Positions 1-7,847 of a stretch of DNA of 64,000 bases are shown in pieces; position 1 is the first letter of the stretch, and each line of letters begins with the position of its first letter. The notes beneath the pieces are model-generated. The model saw only the letters and a program-made list of their open reading frames with translations, had not been told where the DNA came from and searched no databases. Location: contig JAFKGI010000044.1 of NCBI GenBank assembly GCA_017307785.1, positions 1 to 64,000 of the forward strand, read 5' to 3'. A program made the translations under genes and the position numbers. The stretch comes from Vulcanimicrobiota bacterium. GTDB taxonomy: Bacteria > Vulcanimicrobiota > Xenobia > Xenobiales > JADMJV01.

Positions 1-34
1 GCCAGCGTGAACGAAATGACGTTCTCCATCAGAT

Positions 35-1807
35 TCATCGGCTGGGAGCGCTCTCTCTCCAGGTCTGGAACTTGCTCACCTCGATCGGCGGCAACAGGCT
101 GTTCAGGTCCAGGTTGACTGTTTTTCCGGTGGCGTTCATCACTTCTTGGATATAGGTCTTGACCTTCTCACTGTTGGGCCTTGGATCCACCACGTTGGGT
201 GACGTCACCCTATCTGCAACAGCCCCCCAATTGTCTGGGTGTTGCTCTTCCATCACCCTCTTAATGATCGATTCACACTGCCCCGGACTGCCGTCGAATG
301 GTTCTTCCCGGGTATAGTCGCTGGGATCACCGCCAGGGTTGACTCGACCGTTCTGAAAACCGGCACGAGCGAAGCGCCAGACCGCCTTGGGCGGATCGAA
401 GGTGATTGTCCACGACCTGTCGGTTCCGAAGGGAGGCCAAATCTTCTCCGGCGTCTCCGTCTGGTTATCTCCGAGAGCCGCCTGTCCAACCAGAAGACGT
501 TTCGTATTGTTCGCCGGGTCCACCCGGGTCTGCAGGTGCATTTCAAAGAACTCGCCTCGGCTGGTCTTGACGCCGAGGACGTAGTGGTCTCTTTGATACT
601 GGAAGGGGTTGGGAAGCCCAATCGCCCCGCTTGTACCAATGCTGTCGCGAATCACGTTGGTGCGGCGCAGGTTGACGGTCAAGCTTTTGGTGGGGTCATC
701 CTGGATCATGGCGCCGTGAACGGTCAAATCGTGGCACTCGATCTTACCCTTGGCATAAACCAGGCCCGAGAGATAAAAATTCTGTCCTGAACCGTTCAGG
801 ATCAAGTCTTTCTGGACCAGCACCGCCAATCGGTCCTGAGCCTCCAGATTGACACCCGCCCCGGTGGTCAGATTGCCGGTGGTGAGCACGAAACCGCTAC
901 CGCTCAACTTCCCATTTATGGTCAAATCACCGTTCACCGCCAGGATGCCGCCGTTCAGTTCGACATCGGCGCTAGTGGTAAGCGGACCGTCCATGACGAC
1001 GAAAGTCTCAATCTTCTCTCCCGGCAGAAATGGCACCAGGCCCACATCCCGAGTAAGGTTGGTCCAAATGGCCGGAATATCAAAATGCGGCAAAGTCCGC
1101 GCCGAGGACCAGGCGTGGACTTCGCCCTGAATCTCAGCTCCGGCTCGGACGTCCACCGCGCCGCAAGCGACCGCGTTGCCATAGATGCGGCAATCCGGCT
1201 CGATGATCAGCGCATTGCCTCCTGGACAGTTGGTCAGCACGTTGGCTGGTTCCCAGGGATTGGGGATCGGCGGCTGAGAGGGAGACTGATCCGGAGGCTG
1301 CCCCCACAGCTGAACGGCTTGCAAAGTTGTCGGCCCCTGGGTGGCCAACCCGGTTGGCCAGGGTGGACGCGCGTAAATCGTTTCCACTTGCAGTTTTTGG
1401 CCACCAAAAGAACCAATGGAGATCAGATGAGCCGAACTGCGCGGAACGGTGCGGCCGTCACCAGAAGCACTGACCAATCCCTGCAGGTTATTAGTGCTAT
1501 TGGGAATTCCCCAGCCGTGGGCTACCGAGGGAGTGAAGCTGAGGTGCCCTTCGCCGTCGGCGAAGCGGCCCACGGCGGGCACGTTGATGGTGCCCGTCCA
1601 GGTGGGCGTCTTGCACAATTGGGAGAGGGTCAGGTGGATGGCCGTCTCAGCCAGATCTCTCGCCCTGGCCCGGTTGTCTAGCGTGCTCGACATCTGATAA
1701 TGCTGAATACCGGCCGTCAGACTGAAGAAGAGCAGCAGAACCACCAGCATCAAGGTGACCATAACCACGGCGATGCCGCCGTGCCGCCCCCTCCGCGCCA
1801 ACTTCAT
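35..1807 (-). CDS. Prepilin-like (PilX-type) surface protein
   Basis: 590 residues. A short basic N-terminus (MKLARRGRHGG) is followed by one strong hydrophobic helix (about 12-33) and a segment with AETAIHLTLSQL, the layout of PilX/PulK-type minor pilins whose helix is followed by an AE-containing stretch. Residues about 200-390 alternate Gly/Asn and hydrophobics (LNGGILAVNGDLTINGKL), suggesting a beta-helix like bactofilins. The start overlaps the stop of the upstream FHA-kinase by 4 bases (ATGA), so the two are probably translationally coupled and the kinase may regulate this protein. The role (pilus tip, adhesin or matrix protein) is inferred; no catalytic motif is visible. Confidence 0.6.
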   Translation of the reverse strand: MKLARRGRHGGIAVVMVTLMLVVLLLFFSLTAGIQHYQMSSTLDNRARARDLAETAIHLTLSQLCKTPTWTGTINVPAVGRFADGEGHLSFTPSVAHGWGIPNSTNNLQGLVSASGDGRTVPRSSAHLISIGSFGGQKLQVETIYARPPWPTGLATQGPTTLQAVQLWGQPPDQSPSQPPIPNPWEPANVLTNCPGGNALIIEPDCRIYGNAVACGAVDVRAGAEIQGEVHAWSSARTLPHFDIPAIWTNLTRDVGLVPFLPGEKIETFVVMDGPLTTSADVELNGGILAVNGDLTINGKLSGSGFVLTTGNLTTGAGVNLEAQDRLAVLVQKDLILNGSGQNFYLSGLVYAKGKIECHDLTVHGAMIQDDPTKSLTVNLRRTNVIRDSIGTSGAIGLPNPFQYQRDHYVLGVKTSRGEFFEMHLQTRVDPANNTKRLLVGQAALGDNQTETPEKIWPPFGTDRSWTITFDPPKAVWRFARAGFQNGRVNPGGDPSDYTREEPFDGSPGQCESIIKRVMEEQHPDNWGAVADRVTSPNVVDPRPNSEKVKTYIQEVMNATGKTVNLDLNSLLPPIEVSKFQTWRESAPSR

Positions 1808-3306
1808 GCCTTGAGATCTGCTCGCAAGATCTCGAGGGCTTCCAGAGCATCCTGGGCACTGGCGAAACGTCCCTCGGGAAATGGGTGAATCAGTTTATCG
1901 ACGAACTGACAGAGGGGCACCGGCAGTTGCGGGTTGCTGTCGGTCATCGGGGGCAGGTCCTCAGACAGCTTGATGCGGAAAATCTGCAGCGGGTCCGAGG
2001 GATAAGGCAAGGACCCGACGATCCATTCGTAGAGCAGCAGACCGCAAGCGTAAAGGTCGGCCCGGGCATCGGCGGTTTGTCCTCGCAACATGGCCGGGTC
2101 CAGGTAAACCGGAGTGCCCAGGATGGTGCCGGTCTGAGTGGCCCGGTCGCCGACCGTACCCGAGAAGTGAGCGATTCCCAGGTCGGCGATCTTGATCCCC
2201 GTTTCCACTCGATATAAATTGGCGGGCTTCAGATCGCGGTGGACCACTCCCTGGCTATGCAGGTAAGCCAGGGCTTCCAGCAGTTCTCCCGTCCAGTCCA
2301 GCGCCTGACTCAAGGGCAGCGGCAAAGGCTGTCGCTCCAGGTTCATGCCGTTGAGCTTTTCCATGACCATGTAGGGATAGTTCTCAGCGCCGGCCGGCTC
2401 AAAAAAGACGATGCGCGTCACTCGCGGATGGTCCAGGTGGGTCCCCAGTTTCATTTCGCGGTTAAAACGACGGACGAACTCGCTATCTCCCAACAGGTGA
2501 GGCATCGGCACCTTGATAGCCACCTCACGCCCTTCCAGGTCCCGTCCTTCGTAGACCACGCCCATTCCACCCGAGCCCAGTTTACCCACCACCGTGTAGG
2601 CTCCGATGGCCGGAGGCAGGGTCCCATCGGTGGGAAAATAGCTGGTCTTGCTACCTCCCTGCACCTGCCGGAAGCGGAACGTCAACTCTCCCAACTGCAA
2701 ACTGTCGCCCCCCTGCAAGCGAACGCTTTGCTGGGCGCCCACCGCGACCGAGTTCACCAGCACCGGGCTGGAGGCGGTCTCGCAAAGAACGAAGACTTCC
2801 CCGCCCTCGCCGGGATAGAGGGTGGCCTGAGTCCTCGACACCGTCGGATGGTTCAACTCGATGTCGTTCTGGCGTGCGCTACCGCGTCGTCCCATGCGGT
2901 AGGACTGGTAGCTCAAATTCCAGACCCGGCCTGAATACTCGCCGCTGTAGCCTTCCAGAGAGCCCAGGAAAGGCGCGCGCGTGTCCACCAGCCACATGGT
3001 TCGCCCCAGTAGCTCCAGGCGTTCTCCGGGCCGCAAATCGGAGGCGGTCACTTCCTGACCCCCGACCTTCAAAAGAGCTTCGCCCTGCTGGCGAGAGAGA
3101 TGGACCTGGGAAGAGTCCGAACGTAGAAGCCAGCGCTGGCCGGGTTCGAGCTCGAGGGTCTGAGGGCGCAGCGTCAGCGCCAGCGTCTCCGTAGGAGCAT
3201 CAGCCTTGAGAATCTTCAGTTCGAAGGGAAGAAGGTCGATTTCAGTCGGTTGTTGGGCTACAGCCGCGGTGGCTTCGTCCAATCCCCAGGGAGTTTCGGG
3301 ATGCAT
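1804..3306 (-). CDS. FHA domain-containing Ser/Thr protein kinase
   Basis: 500 residues. The N-terminal 130 residues are not recognised. An FHA domain follows (about 136-212; GRRGSARQNDIELNHPTVSR carries the conserved Arg, Asn and Ser-Arg). The kinase domain (about 237-495) has the glycine loop GSGGMG (244-249), Lys265 in VAIKV, HRDLKPAN (356-363) and DLG (375-377) in place of DFG. The APE motif appears as LDPA, a variant. No membrane segment, so probably cytosolic. FHA fused to kinase suggests self-recognition of phosphothreonine. It is coupled to the downstream prepilin-like gene. Kinase identity is secure; substrates are unknown. Confidence 0.92.
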   Translation of the reverse strand: MHPETPWGLDEATAAVAQQPTEIDLLPFELKILKADAPTETLALTLRPQTLELEPGQRWLLRSDSSQVHLSRQQGEALLKVGGQEVTASDLRPGERLELLGRTMWLVDTRAPFLGSLEGYSGEYSGRVWNLSYQSYRMGRRGSARQNDIELNHPTVSRTQATLYPGEGGEVFVLCETASSPVLVNSVAVGAQQSVRLQGGDSLQLGELTFRFRQVQGGSKTSYFPTDGTLPPAIGAYTVVGKLGSGGMGVVYEGRDLEGREVAIKVPMPHLLGDSEFVRRFNREMKLGTHLDHPRVTRIVFFEPAGAENYPYMVMEKLNGMNLERQPLPLPLSQALDWTGELLEALAYLHSQGVVHRDLKPANLYRVETGIKIADLGIAHFSGTVGDRATQTGTILGTPVYLDPAMLRGQTADARADLYACGLLLYEWIVGSLPYPSDPLQIFRIKLSEDLPPMTDSNPQLPVPLCQFVDKLIHPFPEGRFASAQDALEALEILRADLKA

Positions 3307-3351
3307 CTCGGGTTAATTCCGTTCAACTCACGGAAGCCCTCTGCTGTACTT

Positions 3352-3723
3352 TTAGCAGGCGGTTTCGAGCTGGGTCAGCAGGTCCTGGTAAGGAGCCTCG
3401 TCACATTCCGACTGAAACTTGATCTCCACGCCGGTCGCGTAACGAGCTTCGACCTCACGGCTCCAGCGCACTTTGCCTTCCACCCAGTACTGGCGAGACG
3501 AGAGTGGCTTGTTGTAAAGCAACTGCACCTGAGCACCGTTGGGGATGTACTTGGGCAGCGTAAGCCGAAAGCCACCGCCGCTTACGTCTTCGAGCTGGGC
3601 CTTCTGAAAGGGTCCCTTGTCCACCCGGAAGTGTACCGTCTGGCGGTAGGGCATGCGTTTATCCAGGCGCCGCTTGTCGCCCTTGGCCTTGGCGTCCTGC
3701 AGAAACTTCTGGATATCGAACAT
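3352..3723 (-). CDS. PilZ domain protein (c-di-GMP binding)
   Basis: 123 residues, essentially one PilZ domain. The c-di-GMP signature is visible: Arg23 and Arg27 in KRMPYRQ (RxxxR) and DVSGGG at 46-51 (D/NxSxxG). The downstream neighbours, a kinase and a prepilin-like protein, fit control of surface structures by c-di-GMP. No Shine-Dalgarno is present; TAGCTT ends exactly 6 bases before the ATG, suggesting a leaderless transcript. Ligand binding is inferred from the motifs. Confidence 0.88.
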   Translation of the reverse strand: MFDIQKFLQDAKAKGDKRRLDKRMPYRQTVHFRVDKGPFQKAQLEDVSGGGFRLTLPKYIPNGAQVQLLYNKPLSSRQYWVEGKVRWSREVEARYATGVEIKFQSECDEAPYQDLLTQLETAC

Positions 3724-3735
3724 AGTCTTAAGCTA
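3724..3735 (-). promoter_or_regulatory. -10 element of a leaderless promoter (PilZ gene)
   Basis: On the minus strand TAGCTT (3735-3730) is followed by 6 bases and then ATG. No ribosome-binding site lies between. The same spacing is seen before several other genes here. Confidence 0.45.
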
Positions 3736-3763
3736 CTCATGGTCTTGGAAAAAAACCTGAAAA

Positions 3764-4240
3764 TCACAGAGCTTTGATCAGCTTCACGAATCCGCTCTCG
3801 CCGGGAATCAACTCGTACCCGAAGGTCTGGTAAAGGGCGTGCAGTCCACGATTGGTTTCCGAGGTATAAGTGACGGACTGAGCGAGGCCCAGTCCTCGCA
3901 TCCACAGCTCCCCCTGACTCACCAGCAGACGAGCCACGCCGCGCCGTCGCCACTCAGGGTCCACATAAGTGGTGGAAAACAGTCCCAGAGTCGGCTCCTC
4001 ACGGCGGACAATCGTGTAGCCCAGTCGCCTCCCGTCAGGCAGCACGCACAAAAAGATCTGGCCCAGACACTTGAGGGGGTCGAGATGGTAGCGGACACGG
4101 CGGTCCAGCCAATCCATCGAATAGAGGGCCTCTCCCACTTCGTTGCCCAGAACTTCCATCAAGGTGAGCCTCATGCGCACGGCCACCCACAGGATCTCTT
4201 CCTCGTCCTCGCCAAGGATGGCGCGTATCTCGAGAGTCAT
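3764..4240 (-). CDS. GNAT family N-acetyltransferase
   Basis: 158 residues with the GNAT acetyl-CoA site WRRRGVARLL (R/QxxGxG/A type), preceded by the usual beta4 strand (LGLFSTTYVDPE) and followed by the C-terminal half LHALYQTFGYEL, typical of family members where Tyr/Phe-Gly closes the fold. It transfers an acetyl group to an amine; the substrate cannot be told. It stands between the PilZ gene and the outer-membrane barrel gene on the same strand. GATTCT ends 6 bases before the ATG, consistent with leaderless transcription. Confidence 0.85.
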   Translation of the reverse strand: MTLEIRAILGEDEEEILWVAVRMRLTLMEVLGNEVGEALYSMDWLDRRVRYHLDPLKCLGQIFLCVLPDGRRLGYTIVRREEPTLGLFSTTYVDPEWRRRGVARLLVSQGELWMRGLGLAQSVTYTSETNRGLHALYQTFGYELIPGESGFVKLIKAL

Positions 4241-4280
4241 GGCTCAAGAATCTTCGAAAGAAGACCCCCGGAAACCTGGA

Positions 4281-5582
4281 TTAATAGCGGTCGCCCACCA
4301 CCAGATTGATCTGACGCCGGCCTTGCGGTGCAAAAGCACCTTCCAGACGAATCAGCCCGAAGTCACTCAAAGCCTGAACGCCCAGACCGTAGCCCCAACC
4401 GGAGTCCGGCTTCTCACGCACCACGCCCGGCTGCCCGTAGACTTGAGAAGCACTCTTGAAAGCGCTGCCGTAATCCACAAAGGTAGCGACCCGGAAAGGC
4501 ACCTCGGAGCCAAAAATATTCAGGCTGCCGATGGGAGCGCGAAACTCCAGCGAACTCTGCACGAAGCTGCGCCCCCCACCGAGTTCGCCCAGCTGATAGC
4601 CACGCACCGAGTTGACTCCACCCAGATTGTAGGACTCATACTGCGGCACCAGGCCAATGGCGGAGCCGCCCTGGATGTTGAAGATCAAGGTCTGCGGGTC
4701 GTCTCCCCACAGGTGTAGCTGCTGGAAGTGAGTGTAGTTGAGATTGAAGCGCGTGAAACCAGCTTGAGTGGCCCCGATAGGAATCGCCTGGTCCGCTTGA
4801 AACCGCAGTTTGTCACCCGAGGTCGGAAACTGCAGGTGGTCCAGGTCCATATACAACCCGCTGGCCCTCAGGTAGAGCAGATTGTCCGTCGAGCCCGGAG
4901 AGACCATCAAGGGATGACCGGCAGGGTCGTAGGGGATGGTCAGGCCGCCGAAGGGGCCGTTGCGCAGACTCAAGTGCTCGTAGACCGCACCGGCTGTAAA
5001 AGTCAGGTTCTGAGAGGGGTCGCTGGTATACGAAAAGCCGGTGCTGGTGCGAAAAAGCCAGGGCTGAGTGTTGTCGGTGAAGCGGCCCAGGTCGTGGTGG
5101 CCGTGCATATAAGCGGAGTTCCAGGAACGAGTCTGGTTGGCATAAATCGAAAAGTAGCCGTCCATTCCATCCGGGATGAAACTGTAGTCCAGGTCGATGC
5201 CGCCGACGGTGGTCCCGCCGGTGCCCGTGACCATCAAGCGCTGATGAGGGTCCATGTAGATGCCGTAATGCCCGGTGATGCTGGCATTGTCGACATAGCG
5301 GCTGCCCTGGAGCACCGTCTCCTGGCGTCCCGTTCCCTGGAAAGAGGTCGGATCGGGCAGCACCGGTCCCAAACCGAAACCGGCATCATCGCCTTTGCGC
5401 AAAATGCCGCCGGTGGGGGAACTGAAAACGCCGCGAGGATTGGGTCCACTCAGGTTGGTCTTGTCCTCCGTGCTCACCTCCGCCGTCGCTGCAGGGGTGG
5501 AAGAGGGAGTGGGGGTTTCGCCAGGCTCCTGGGCCCAGGCCCCCAGCGGCAGCAATCCCAATAGTAGTAAACGTCGCAACAT
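4281..5582 (-). CDS. Omp85/BamA-family outer-membrane barrel protein without POTRA domains
   Basis: 433 residues. A signal peptide (MLRRLLLLGLLPLGAWAQ) precedes a low-complexity Thr/Pro/Ser linker and then a beta-rich barrel. The Omp85 hallmark VRGY occurs in GGVNSVRGYQLGELGGGRSF, followed by SSLEFRAPIG, as in the D15/surface antigen family, and the protein ends in Tyr as barrel proteins do. There is no room for POTRA domains, so it is not BamA itself. It may resemble patatin-type or TPS-type barrels lacking their partner. Located in the outer membrane; role unknown. Confidence 0.8.
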   Translation of the reverse strand: MLRRLLLLGLLPLGAWAQEPGETPTPSSTPAATAEVSTEDKTNLSGPNPRGVFSSPTGGILRKGDDAGFGLGPVLPDPTSFQGTGRQETVLQGSRYVDNASITGHYGIYMDPHQRLMVTGTGGTTVGGIDLDYSFIPDGMDGYFSIYANQTRSWNSAYMHGHHDLGRFTDNTQPWLFRTSTGFSYTSDPSQNLTFTAGAVYEHLSLRNGPFGGLTIPYDPAGHPLMVSPGSTDNLLYLRASGLYMDLDHLQFPTSGDKLRFQADQAIPIGATQAGFTRFNLNYTHFQQLHLWGDDPQTLIFNIQGGSAIGLVPQYESYNLGGVNSVRGYQLGELGGGRSFVQSSLEFRAPIGSLNIFGSEVPFRVATFVDYGSAFKSASQVYGQPGVVREKPDSGWGYGLGVQALSDFGLIRLEGAFAPQGRRQINLVVGDRY

Positions 5583-5669
5583 AGTCGGCAGCTCTTTTCT
5601 CTTTCCCGGCCGGGGCCTTCTCCCGCCATTCCAAGCGAAAGAAGCGTCGCTCGTATACCGACTAAAGTA

Positions 5670-6413
5670 CTATGTTTGCAGTAAAGACACTCTCTCCTGG
5701 AAACGCAACCTGAGCCAATCCGGCTCTAAAACGCGGCAATAGTTTTGTGCCAGCATCCAATCTAGCAAAGCATCGGTATCGCAGACTCGCAATTCCAGAC
5801 AGTTACCGCTCAATTGCTGAGTCGGATGAATCGGCTGGTCCCGAAGCCGCAGAGCCAGCGACTGACTGACCTGACACTCGACGGCCACGGCCGGCCCCCC
5901 TCTGCGGTCCCAGCCGTGCCAGGCAGACCGAGTCTCACAGGCAGAGGCCGCAAACTGGTCCGGCAACACCTGCCACTCCCGGATACGGTCCAGATGGAAA
6001 ACCGCGAACTTGCGCTCAGCGGCCAGCACGCCCCGTAACTGCCAGAACCGGTCGAAAAAAAGCTGGCGAGGCTCCACTTCCAACCAGTCGGCGCGCAGCG
6101 AGTGGTCCCCCCGATAGAGAATCCGCATCCGCCGCTGTTCCAGCAAAGCCCGCCCCAATTCAGGCATGAAGTCGGCGCCCAGGCACCAGGAAAAGGACCT
6201 GCTCTCCCCGTGATCTTCCTCTTCCCGCAAAAAGTAGAGTCGAATTTTGTTGCGGGTTCGGCCTACCGGATGCCCGCAACTCACCAAATAACGCAGATCC
6301 CTCTGAATGGTGCGCCGATCGCTGCCCAATGCATCAGCTAGATCCAAGACGCTCATTCCCAGCGTGTTTCGCAGCCGCTCCAGCAGGGCACTCAATCTCT
6401 CAAAGCGAGTCAC
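5670..6413 (-). CDS. WYL-domain helix-turn-helix transcriptional regulator
   Basis: 247 residues. The N-terminal HTH (about 4-55; VLDLADALGSDRRTIQRDLR) is of the DeoR/HTH_11 type. A WYL-like domain (about 95-165) follows, with RILYRG, LEVEPRQLFF, FWQLRG (in place of WYL) and FHLDRI. Such proteins sense a ligand, often nucleic acid or a nucleotide, through the WYL domain and bind operators as dimers. It is divergent from the hydrolase gene starting at 6626, and the shared intergenic region has twin palindromes that are good operator candidates. The start is GTG; TAACAT ends 6 bases before it. Confidence 0.85.
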   Translation of the reverse strand: MTRFERLSALLERLRNTLGMSVLDLADALGSDRRTIQRDLRYLVSCGHPVGRTRNKIRLYFLREEEDHGESRSFSWCLGADFMPELGRALLEQRRMRILYRGDHSLRADWLEVEPRQLFFDRFWQLRGVLAAERKFAVFHLDRIREWQVLPDQFAASACETRSAWHGWDRRGGPAVAVECQVSQSLALRLRDQPIHPTQQLSGNCLELRVCDTDALLDWMLAQNYCRVLEPDWLRLRFQERVSLLQT

Positions 6414-6493
6414 CCGGCTATGTTAGCCAGTTCTCCGCCGCGTATCTTAACCTCGCTTTAACGCCTCACCACGCCAACCGCAATCAATACCAA

Positions 6494-6527
6494 GGACAGT
6501 CCACTCGGGGCCACTGGACAGTCCACT
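6494..6527. promoter_or_regulatory. Twin palindromic operator candidates (GGACAGTCC x2)
   Basis: GGACAGTCCACT occurs at 6494-6505 and again at 6516-6527, a centre-to-centre distance of 22 bases (two helical turns). Each copy holds the palindrome GGAC-A-GTCC. A related GTCCACTGGAC lies just inside the downstream gene (6672-6682). The position between a WYL regulator and a divergent gene suggests an operator; this is inferred. Confidence 0.5.
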
Positions 6528-6625
6528 CTTTGACGAAAGTCTTTAACAAAATGGCCGCTCGCCGGAAACATGCCGGCAACGGATTTTTGGCCAGTTTACA
6601 CTCTCAGCCCTAGGATAAATGGGAG

Positions 6626-7819
6626 ATGACGGTCTCCCCACTTCAAAACGCCTCACCCCTGGCCAGACGCAGTCCACTGGACAAGAAGCCGCCCGTAAGC
6701 GGCTTTCTGGATGGCTTTGCCAAGGCGCCGCCCGTTCCGCCCGAAGAGATGGCCGAGGCTCGCAAGCTGGCCCAGCGCAAGCATAAGGTCGCCAAAATCG
6801 TGCTCGGCACATTGGGCGCCACCACCGTCTTGGGAACCGGCGCCGCCACCGTGGCCACCATCGCGATCGTCAGCCCGGGCACTCTGGGCCCGCTCGGCCC
6901 TTCTCTCAACCAGCTGGTGGTGGATCACCTCCCGGCCGGTGCTCAGGACGCCTACCACTGGGCCACCGACCCCAATCCTCAGGCGGAGGACGCTTCCAAC
7001 TACGGCCAACTCTATCAGATCACTCCCGGCAGCGGAGACTACAAGGTGCTGGCCCAGGGAGGTCAGACCTCGCCCGACGGAAACAACATTCCCGCGGAAG
7101 CGATCAAGGACGGCCGCGTGATCATCGGCTTCGAGGGTATCGACGGCACCCAGGGCAGCTATGTGCGCGCTTTCAACAAGCTTTTCAACAGCGAGGACGC
7201 CGCCGTCCCCCTGAACCAGCCGATGCTCTTCATTCACGAAGGTCATCGACCCAACCGCCTGGACGACATCAAGCGCATCCTTCACGACTATTCGGTGACC
7301 AAACAGGTCCAGGCCGGCGAGAAGGTCGACCTGGAGGCGGCTTTCCAAGCCGATCCGGCCGTGGAAACCGGCTACAACACCATCAAACAGGCACTGGACC
7401 AGGACCTGGACGTGCTTGTCTTTGCCCACAGCGGCGGTGGTGCCGAGAGCGTGGAAGCCTTGAACTTGCTGTCTTCCCAGGGCTATCGCGAGGAAATCGG
7501 CGAGCACGTCCAGATCGTCCTCATGGCAGGTGCCGCTCCCGCCCAGGATGCGGTCGAGGCCGGCGTCAAGCCCGGCAATGCCCTGTATATCGGTATGGAA
7601 GCAGACCTGGTCGCTCAGTTAGGCCACGGCTACATCGATCCCCACAACCCGATGAATGGCCTGGTGGACCTGGTCAAGGACCTGCGCAATACCTCCGACT
7701 TCACTCTCGGCCCGATGCATAGCCCGGACCGGGCCATCGTGCCCAACAACCTGGACCACCTCCAGGATTTCTTCGACCACGGAATCGGCGGAACGTATCT
7801 AGCCCCTACACCGAGGTAG
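6626..7819 (+). CDS. Putative alpha/beta-hydrolase (lipase-like) with membrane anchor
   Basis: 397 residues. The first 45 residues are Ser/Pro/Lys-rich and disordered (SPLARRSPLDKKPPVSG). A hydrophobic segment (about 52-80) could be a membrane anchor. The C-terminal half has a nucleophile-elbow-like FAHSGGGAES (Ser near 269) after a hydrophobic strand, later candidate acid and His residues (GYIDPHNP, LDHLQDFF), and IVLMAGAAP, compatible with a lipase-like fold. The enzyme class is inferred from the elbow alone. The N-terminal signature resembles that of the M48 protease at 20794. It lies opposite the WYL regulator and just upstream of the E1 gene. Confidence 0.5.
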   Translation: MTVSPLQNASPLARRSPLDKKPPVSGFLDGFAKAPPVPPEEMAEARKLAQRKHKVAKIVLGTLGATTVLGTGAATVATIAIVSPGTLGPLGPSLNQLVVDHLPAGAQDAYHWATDPNPQAEDASNYGQLYQITPGSGDYKVLAQGGQTSPDGNNIPAEAIKDGRVIIGFEGIDGTQGSYVRAFNKLFNSEDAAVPLNQPMLFIHEGHRPNRLDDIKRILHDYSVTKQVQAGEKVDLEAAFQADPAVETGYNTIKQALDQDLDVLVFAHSGGGAESVEALNLLSSQGYREEIGEHVQIVLMAGAAPAQDAVEAGVKPGNALYIGMEADLVAQLGHGYIDPHNPMNGLVDLVKDLRNTSDFTLGPMHSPDRAIVPNNLDHLQDFFDHGIGGTYLAPTPR

Positions 7820-7847
7820 GCGCAGCCAGGCTTGCGAAGCCTCCCCC

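Noticed and set aside
1085..1681. Plus-strand frame of 198 codons opposite the prepilin-like gene
   Set aside because: Shadow frame, no recognised protein, no start signal.
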